From contig NC_092344.1 in the NCBI RefSeq assembly GCF_963676685.1, positions 98,362,749 to 98,426,748 on the forward strand: a stretch of DNA of 64,000 bases, in the 5' to 3' direction. Below, one piece after another: positions 58,301-64,000 of the stretch; the stretch's first letter is position 1, and each line of letters begins with the position of its first letter. The notes under the pieces were generated by a model. That model ran no database searches and was not told the origin of the DNA. It saw only the letters and a program-made list of their open reading frames with translations. The translations under genes and the position numbers were made by a program. This stretch comes from Mytilus edulis. Lineage: Eukaryota > Mollusca > Bivalvia > Mytilida > Mytilidae.

Positions 58301-61300
58301 GTCTGCATGTTGAGTTATATTTACGAATTATTTCCTTATACCGGTGATAAAATTTAGTAAATGTTTTGACCAGTTTGTGATATCGAAAACCCTGGTGTAA
58401 TAATTTTTCAGTAATACATAAATTTCTCTCGCTAAAATCTAATACATTGTTACATACACGAGCGAATCGTACAAGTTGAGATATATAAACACCATAAGAT
58501 GGTGACAAGGGAACGTCACCATCTAAAAATGGATAATTAACAATAGGAAATGAAAAATCATCTCTTTTATCATAAATTTTTGTATTAAGCTTCCCGTTTA
58601 TGATATAGATATCAAGATCGAGGAAAGGGCAGTGGTCATTGTTATCATTAGCTTTATTTAAAGTAAGTTCTACAGGATAAATTTCTTTAGTATACATACT
58701 GAAGTCGTCATTATTTAGAGCCAATATATCATCCAAATATCTAAAAGTATTGTTAAATTTTTGTATCAAATGTTGTTTTGATGGGTCTTTGCTAATTTTA
58801 GTCATAAATTGTAACTCATAACAATACAAAAACAGGTCCGCAATAAGTGGTGCACAGTTAGTCCCCATTGGAATTCCAATAACTTGACGATATACGGAAT
58901 CTCCAAAGCGAACAAAAATGTTAAGTAAAAATTCAAGTGCATAAATAGTATCAAAGCATGTCCAATTGACATAGTTCTTTTGTTTATTGCTACTAAAAAA
59001 TGATCTAAAAGAGTTTGAACATATGTACTCGCATTCCGACTTTTTAAATGCCCAGTTAATTAGGGATGTGAATTTTTTCTTAATAAGAATATGAGGCAAA
59101 GTGGTATATAGGGTAGAAAAATCAAAACTTTGAACAGATTCAAAATCACCAATATATGCATGCAATTTATCAAGTACTTCCAACGAGTTTTTGACACTCC
59201 AAAAGTAATTAATTCCACTATTTTCAAAGGCCTTATTTGAACAATTTATTATCAGGTTTTTTATTGTACCAAGTGTACTAGTAAGTAAAACAGACAATTT
59301 AGTAGTTGAACAATGGCTGGAAGATGAAATAAATCTATATTTGTAAGGTTTTTTGTGCAGCTTCGGAAGCCAGTACATAGTTGGGACTTTCATTGTGTTT
59401 GGTTCTGCTTGTAAAGAAGTAGCTAAAAGTTTATGTTTGTTACAGATGTCGTTTTCTGAAAATGAAGTCAGTTGGAATGTTGGTGAATTCGTGATTTCCT
59501 TTTGCAGAACCTCTATATAAAATTTACGTCAAACAATAATGATATTATTAGCAGCTTTATCAGCCGGGACAAAAACAAATTCCTTGGCTAGTTCTGTTAG
59601 TTTATTTTTGATACGCGAAATAGGGTTTTTATAGTTTTTGTTGACTTACATGCTTTAGCTGTGAAAACAATGGACATAAAAGATAAAAAAAATCTTTAAG
59701 CGTATCGTCTCCTTTTACAACAATGGCGGAATTTGCTCATCTTCGTCCCAGGTCACATCATCATCCGAAGCACTTCCGGTAGCCAAGTGATTTCATTGGC
59801 CGTTATATAGACTACTAGAGTTACCAATATCTTGTATTATATGTCTCTGACATGAGACATTCAGAGGAAAAGTGAACTAGTGTAGATCAGAGGATTTAAC
59901 CCAAAATTAGATATATTACAACTCTATTAACACAAAAACATACAACCATATTAACTGAAACCTGCTTTGTCATTTGTTTTTATATTGTCATAACGATCTC
60001 ATTTTTACAGTATAAGAAAAAGGAGGTAATAGTAATGGAGTTATGTGAGGGAGGAAGTTTACTTGATTCAATACGGAAACCAGAAAATATTACAGGACTA
60101 GAAGAAGAAGAATTCCTCAGAGTTTTTTCGCATTTAGGTAGGTGATAATTATATGCATATCTACAAGGCTTTGTCCTTTTACAATACCAATGGGACCAAA
60201 CACTTTTTCAAGCTATATTTTCAATTCATTTCTTCAAACAAGCTTGTGAAAAAACTCCAACTTTTTTCATTGCTTGAGATAAGTCCTGAGAACACCATAT
60301 AAAGCAGTGCACTGTTATAAAAATAATCTAATCATCTGTTTCAAAACAATAACTTTCTGTTTCATAAAAAGTTTTAAAAATCAGACACCTTTGGCTCACT
60401 GGTATAGCTAAAACACATCTGTTATAATGACACAATATTAATAGCTTCATCTAAACAGACGAAGACACATTTTAAGCTCTTTATGGATGCTATTATTTCT
60501 TATTTTAGTCCCAATACCTTAACTTGTTAGACTCAGAAAGAGTTATGAGCACTTACAATTACTAAAATTCAACATTATATCCTGACGGAGTGACTGCTAT
60601 TTATAGTACCTGCAATTAACACATAAGCCTGACTTAAATCACACATTTTATCATCTCTTCTGTTACTATTATTCCATTCATTTTCAGAATTTACATAGAA
60701 ATAGCATGAAAGCAATTATATAACACATTCTTTTTTGTTCTGATCCTATGCAAAATATGGACACCAATTACATTTGTTTATTTTAATAACTGGGTGGACT
60801 TCTACAATAACAGTCTCAAACTATGTAAATTTTAAAGGAATAATCATTTTTGACAGGTTACTTTTTAAATTGGATGATCTCAGCTTTGTAAAAAGGCAAA
60901 TTTTAAAATAATTTGATTTAGAGTTCACTGATATATTTTTATATTATTTCCAGTTTCTGGTATGAAACATCTACGAAAGCATGGATTTTCACATAGAGAC
61001 ATTAAACCTGGAAACATTCTTGTTTGCATTGGAGAAGATAGCAGGTATTTTCATTTTTTTTATTGAAGAGTGATGCATTGATTGGTGTTTGCTTAACGGC
61101 CAGTGTCATGTAATTGCGTACTTACAGGCTATTTAAATCAAATTATTGTACAGAAAAATATTTAAGTATTACTATGCCCGGTAAATATAGAAGTGCATAT
61201 GCTAAATTTAGAGCAGGTGTTGCTCCGATTAAAATTGAAACTGGCAGATATGAAGGTATAGATGTAAATGAAAGGTTATGTTTTAATTGTAGAAAAAATG

Positions 61301-63815
61301 ATTTGAATATAATTGAAGATGAAAAACATGTTTTATTAGAATGCCCAGAATATGCAGATTTGCGAACGATATTTTTTAACAGTGTATGTAATATAGAAAG
61401 TAGTTTTAGTAATTTAAGTAATGAAGAAAAGTTTTTATTTATGTTTCATGATGATCGAGTTTGTTATTTTACAGCCAAAATCTGCCATGAAGTACTTTTT
61501 AAGAGAAAGTGTATTTTATACTCGTAATAAGTGTTTATAATGTTGTTTGTTTTCTTTTGTATAATTGTTTTTAATAGTATGGTGTTTTATGCTAAGATAT
61601 ATTGATATATGTAATAGATGTAATATCAATGTATTTTAATCTGTGTTTTTACAGTCTCTCATAACTCTTTTTAGAGTGGCTCTTTTATAAATTGTTAATA
61701 TTATATTGTGTTGTATATCAAATGTTTTAAAGAGGTGAGACTCTAATAAATTATTTGTTTGTTTGTTTGTTTGTAAAAGATAACATAAAGTTGGTAAACA
61801 CTTATATAACATGAGGTATATGAATTCATTTAAAAGTGAGATGTCTATTTCAAAGACAAAAGTGTAAAGTTAGATAGATAGATATGTGAATTTAGTTTAA
61901 GCACATATCTTTCTGTCACAGAAACATGTTATCCTAAATATCACTAGAACACACAAGCGACATTGCAGGTCTGTGACTGAATTTAAAAAGTTATCAATGG
62001 TACCATGATTATAATTTAATACGCCAGACGCGGGTTTCGTCTACATAAGACTCATCAGTGACGCTCAGATCACAAAAGTTAAAAAGCCAAACAAGTTGAA
62101 AAGCATTGAGGACCCAAAAATCCAAAAAGTTGTGCTAAGGTAATCTACTCCTGTGATTTTTAAGTACTACATGTAGCCTGGATTTTTAATATTTAATTGT
62201 ATTGTCTTTTAATAAAGTCATGCTGATTGTGAGATGCACAGAGTTTTCTCTGATTTTAACATTTTTCTGTTTGAACTTGTCCTGGTTTTCATACTACAAT
62301 TGAAAACTACACGTGGCATATACTACCTGACTACTGGTATCAGATTTAGATTTGTAATCTTGTAAAACACCATTGAACTTTATAAGTTTTACATAAAGTT
62401 GAATTCTTTGATTGGTTGTTTTTACGTCATGCCAGCTAACAAATTATACCTCGTTATTGTAATAGTATAGATGTTCTTCTTTATAATAATTGATGACACT
62501 TTTTTCTTCAGAAATATCTACAAATTATCTGATTTTGGTACTGCTAAACCTCTCAATGACAATGATTTCTTTGTGTCACTAGTTGGAACAGATGAATACC
62601 TTGTAAGTCAATGGTTACTGAGATATATGTATAATTATATAGTTCAAAGAGATTTTGTTTTAGTAAAAAAAGGAGTAAATTATTTTAGTATTTCTCAAAC
62701 ACGGACTTTTTTCAAGCAATTAGAAATATTAGCTAATGCATAAGCATACAATTAGAGTAGACATTCTTGTTCCTAAAAGAAATAATATCAATTCTAAAAT
62801 TGAAAGGTATTTTGTTTTAATTTTTGTAACAAGTAGATATGTGTATTCAGTTCCATCAAATATTTCTACAATTAATTATAAGCAACTTTTAAAAGATTAC
62901 ACCAGAGTGAAGTGATTTAAAAATAATCATATAGATGTACTGCATTTTTATAATCAAAGGAGTGCTTTATTGAATAGTTAAAATAAATATGGATTTTATT
63001 CCATGCAATAGTATTTTTGAAAGGTATTTTATTAAATTGTGTTGATCAAGTTAAAGGCTAACTCTAATTTCTTCAAAATGGTAATACTGATCTGTAAATT
63101 TGTTTATACCAGCATCCAGATATATATAAAGCTGCCTTCATTGACAGAAGACGAGGTGGTGGATCATTCACTATATCAGCTGACTTATGGAGTCTTGGAG
63201 CCACACTTTACCACACAGTTACAGGCAAAGTGCCTTTCTCTCCATACATTGGACGGGATGATAAAAATGTTATGTATGTATTACTTTGATCCATTTTCAT
63301 TGTTTTATAAGGAATAATAGTTTATATCAAAAACAGAGTTTTGATACGTTCTTTAAAATCTTTTATAACTGAAATTAGAGATTGTCATGAATTTCCTTGT
63401 ACTGTATGATTATTTTAAACTTGAACACCAACTTTTCTAGAACACTAAACAAGAAAATCTCCTTTTCTTACACACCACACATTTTCCTGTAAAGTTAAAA
63501 AATCAAGGATTTATTTTACCAATAAACAAAACTTAGAATTGACAACAGAAAGATATTTTTCACTTAGGCTAAAGTGGTAAGTCAAGTGTAGGCTGTAAGA
63601 AATTTTAACCATTGATAATTTTATACTTTTCTCTCCCAAGAGGTTAAATGTATCAGTTTCTTGCAGGATTAGCTATAATTATGCCATTCTATTAATATTT
63701 TCAGGTTTGAGATGATCTCAGAAAAAGAATCTGGTGTTATATCAGGGGAGCAGATGTCAGCTGGTGGAAGTATTCACTGGAGTAAAAATCTCCCCAAAAC
63801 ATGCAGGCTGTCAAA
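49248..63815 (+). CDS. TBK1-like: TBK1/IKK-epsilon-type serine/threonine kinase, 5' part (gene continues past the window)
   Basis: Seven exons: 49248-49352, 53136-53261, 60011-60137, 60954-61044, 62512-62602, 63113-63273 and 63705-63815, all with GT-AG junctions and consistent phases, giving 270 residues before the window ends. Kinase landmarks: glycine loop [12 protein letters not shown] (about 21-32), ATP lysine in HALK (K44), helix-C glutamate E56, catalytic HRDIKPGN with D135, DFG at 157-159, activation loop [12 protein letters not shown] with serine 172, and DLWSLG near 204. The order SLxGTxEYL and the later block SGVISGEQ...IHWS are typical of TBK1 and IKK-epsilon, which phosphorylate IRF-type factors downstream of nucleic-acid sensors. 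The ubiquitin-like and coiled-coil parts would lie beyond the window. TBK1 cannot be separated from IKK-epsilon on this portion. Confidence 0.9.
49652..49687. mobile_element. 36-bp hairpin remnant of the CAGAGACATATAAT element family
   Basis: CAGAGACATATAAT and its complement ATTATATGTCTCTG are separated by only 8 bases. CTTATAA is directly repeated on both sides (49645-49651 and 49688-49694). The same terminus and the same 7-base duplication length are found on the 6-kb element in intron 2. It is therefore a minimal, internally deleted copy. Confidence 0.8.
50580..51260 (-). pseudogene. LINE ORF2 C-terminal remnant in kinase intron 1 (antisense)
   Basis: Read on the minus strand from about 51260: [43 protein letters not shown], then in another frame [20 protein letters not shown] and [20 protein letters not shown]. 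These follow the order of a LINE C-terminal region (helical part, then a Cys/His knuckle). There are an in-frame TAG and at least two frameshifts, so it is dead. A (CTTA)n run with AATAAAG at about 51418-51447 lies beside it. Confidence 0.65.
51450..53135. other. Remainder of kinase intron 1, nothing recognised
   Basis: AT-rich intron sequence. The open frame at 52366-52569 has no recognisable content. Confidence 0.4.
53136..53261 (+). CDS. TBK1-like: TBK1-like exon 2 (ATP-binding lysine, helix C)
   Basis: Forty-two codons, phase 0 at both ends (TTTCAG|TCC and GAT|GTAAGT). Encodes [13 protein letters not shown] through MFYKCEKD. Confidence 0.88.
55075..55240 (-). repeat. Repeat family C, inverted
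   Basis: Contains CACAAGAAACCAAATTACAC, CAGACATTAACAACTTTAGG, TAACCATAAGGCTCTTAGC and AATGAGAAAAATTC, the complement of the family C landmarks, followed by an extension ending near GGCCCGATTTATGTAC. Confidence 0.6.
55701..56104 (-). pseudogene. Unidentified minus-strand open frame inside the 6-kb element
   Basis: From about 56104, after a pyrimidine-rich stretch ending TTTAG, the frame reads [20 protein letters not shown], then [12 protein letters not shown], a TAG stop, then an 89-codon stretch containing [20 protein letters not shown] and ending FSCRK at 55701. Composition is balanced and protein-like, unlike neighbouring open frames, and the strand is that of the reverse transcriptase. 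I do not recognise the family. It may be a decayed exon of the element's own gene. Confidence 0.35.
56452..56573. mobile_element. Short MITE with GGCGGATCC termini
   Basis: GGGGCGGATCCAC at the left and CCCTGGATCCGCC at the right are inverted, with internal GGGGGGTTCC blocks. About 120 bases, noncoding, and of a type widespread in animal genomes. The open frames 56367-56555 and 56508-56777 cross it and are not genes. Confidence 0.65.
57450..57785 (-). repeat. Conserved 3' tail of the Penelope-like retroelement (family E)
   Basis: On the minus strand, downstream of the reverse transcriptase, with AACCCCGCCGCAATTTTGCG, CCTGTCCCAAGTCAGGAGCC, GGGGCCAGCTGAAGGACACC and ATTGAAGACCCATTGGT. The same block stands alone at 39125-39415. 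Confidence 0.7.
58089..59648 (-). pseudogene. Penelope-like reverse transcriptase, open for 479 codons with one upstream in-frame stop
   Basis: On the minus strand the frame is open from 59528 to the stop at 58089, with a first ATG at 59393. It extends further upstream to 59645 apart from one TGA (59529-59531), within [31 protein letters not shown]. Reverse transcriptase blocks in order: [54 protein letters not shown], the catalytic [10 protein letters not shown] near 58740-58723, and [10 protein letters not shown]. The LPK-HK block and the YLDD centre place it near Penelope-like elements rather than LINEs. No GIY-YIG endonuclease follows before the noncoding tail. The single stop suggests a recently inactivated copy. 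It lies antisense in intron 2 of the kinase gene. Confidence 0.75.
60011..60137 (+). CDS. TBK1-like: TBK1-like exon 3
   Basis: Forty-two codons plus one base (TTTACAG|TAT ... TTAG|GTAGGT). Encodes [20 protein letters not shown], the hinge and start of the C-lobe, to RVFSHL. Confidence 0.88.
60138..60953. other. Kinase intron 3, nothing recognised
   Basis: AT-rich intron without repeats that I can name or coding potential. Confidence 0.4.
60954..61044 (+). CDS. TBK1-like: TBK1-like exon 4 (catalytic loop)
   Basis: Ninety-one bases (TTTCCAG|TTTCTG ... AGCAG|GTATTT). Encodes [20 protein letters not shown] and ILVCIGEDS. The catalytic aspartate is residue 135. Confidence 0.9.
61095..61778 (+). 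mobile_element. LINE 3' fragment in kinase intron 4
   Basis: An open frame (to 61527) carries the extreme C-terminus of a LINE ORF2: [40 protein letters not shown] and [19 protein letters not shown] (a C-x2-C...H-x4-C knuckle). A 3' UTR, AATAAA near 61747 and a (GTTT)n tail follow. It is truncated at the 5' side, in the same orientation as the kinase gene, and different from the LINE at 18.4 kb. Confidence 0.82.
61990..62195 (-). repeat. Repeat family B, inverted, long form
   Basis: Contains GGTACCATGATTATAATTTA, GCCAGACGCGGGTTTCGTC, AAGACTCATCAGTGACGC and TTGAAAAGCATTGAGGACCC. In kinase intron 4. Confidence 0.75.
62512..62602 (+). CDS. TBK1-like: TBK1-like exon 5 (DFG and activation loop)
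   Basis: Ninety-one bases (TTCTTCAG|AAATAT ... CTT|GTAAGT). Encodes [18 protein letters not shown], then [12 protein letters not shown] with the activation-loop serine at residue 172. Confidence 0.9.
63113..63273 (+). CDS. TBK1-like: TBK1-like exon 6
   Basis: Encodes [20 protein letters not shown], then [20 protein letters not shown] and [13 protein letters not shown]. The donor GTATGT at 63274 was chosen because it joins to exon 7 in frame as NV-M-FEMISEK, matching the kinase family. Confidence 0.87.
63705..63815 (+). CDS. TBK1-like: TBK1-like exon 7
   Basis: Encodes [20 protein letters not shown], then [16 protein letters not shown], ending two bases into a codon at the donor GTAACG. The kinase domain is not finished here; further exons lie past the window. 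Confidence 0.87.
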
Positions 63816-64000
63816 GTAACGTAGACTTCTAATTTTTTGTCAAATAATAGTTTTTGTAAAAAAAAACTCAGTTAAAAAAACTAGATATAGCTGACATAAA
63901 AATAAAACCTGTAAAACTGAAACTTTACTCACTGGTAGATAATTATGTTTCACAAAAATGTAAAGGCAATCTATTTGAATAGATAAATTCTTAATGTTGT
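63816..64000. other. Start of kinase intron 7
   Basis: AT-rich intron sequence running to the window edge. Confidence 0.5.

Larger units (their letters stand above)
53853..59849. mobile_element. 6.0-kb element with inverted termini and 7-bp target duplication, filling kinase intron 2
   Basis: The left terminus CAGAGACATATAATACAAGA (53853) continues as GATTGGCAACTC. The right terminus ends at 59849 with the reverse complement TCTTGTATTATATGTCTCTG, preceded by GAGTTACCAATA. ACATGAG is directly repeated outside both ends (53846-53852 and 59850-59856). The inverted repeat is about 31 bases. Inside are a Penelope-like reverse transcriptase (minus), its 3' tail, a small MITE (56452-56573), an inverted family C repeat (55075-55240), and an unexplained minus-strand open frame near 55.7-56.1 kb. 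No transposase is recognised. The reverse transcriptase may be nested cargo or part of the element. Confidence 0.82.

Noticed and set aside
62471..63317. Open frames of 90 and 92 codons
   Set aside because: Read-through of TBK1-like exons 5 and 6 into adjacent introns or in the wrong frame.
1..64000. CRISPR arrays, bacterial operons, ribosomal RNA genes
   Set aside because: Repeats are dispersed eukaryotic families or tandem minisatellites, genes are intron-split, and no rRNA-like sequence was recognised.

Overview
This is a eukaryotic, AT-rich, repeat-dense window. It most likely comes from a bivalve mollusc, probably a mussel (Mytilus-like). That assignment rests on my recognition of short dispersed repeat families typical of mussel DNA and on the gene content; no database search was possible. 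There is no bacterial-type gene organisation: the real genes are split into exons with GT-AG introns.

Left half (0.8-41.5 kb): a tandem cluster of seven caveolin-like genes. Gene 1 is on the plus strand (779-2167). Genes 2-7 are on the minus strand (3825-5203, 7545-9100, 12964-13752, 17152-17994, 32668-35329, 37751-41450). Every gene has two coding exons. The single phase-0 intron always falls between an N-terminal RDPxxLN-type motif and the caveolin signature (F-x-[DE]-[DEV]-x-x-x-E-P). Genes 6 and 7 look like conventional caveolins of 167 and 186 aa. Genes 1-5 are short (129-139 aa) and cysteine-rich, and they lack the proline that kinks the intramembrane hairpin. Between genes 5 and 6 lie a 4-kb LINE with a broken second ORF (18.4-22.4 kb), a cluster of tRNA-derived SINEs (23.0-24.1 kb), a diverged noncoding duplication (28.7-32.1 kb) and, inside the gene 6 intron, a 470-bp foldback element (33.7-34.2 kb).

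Middle (41.5-49.2 kb): transposable elements. There is another SINE, a 1.1-kb element with palindromic TCCGGCTAGCCGGA termini (43.0-44.1 kb), and a 2.8-kb element with long terminal inverted repeats and a 7-bp target-site duplication (46381-49172). The last carries a fragment of an SGNH/GDSL-hydrolase-like reading frame fused to a 24-bp coding minisatellite.

Right end (49.2-64 kb): the 5' part of a TBK1/IKK-epsilon-type protein kinase gene on the plus strand. Seven exons give 270 residues before the gene leaves the window. Intron 2 is almost entirely one 6.0-kb element with inverted termini and a 7-bp target duplication; it contains a nearly open Penelope-like reverse transcriptase on the opposite strand. 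Introns 1 and 4 hold LINE 3' fragments, and intron 1 also holds a 36-bp hairpin made only of the 6-kb element's termini.

Functionally, the caveolins would shape plasma-membrane caveolae-like domains and the kinase would act in innate immune signalling. Nothing in the sequence ties the two together beyond proximity. The most unusual items are the two TIR elements at the kinase gene and the proline-less caveolin subfamily.
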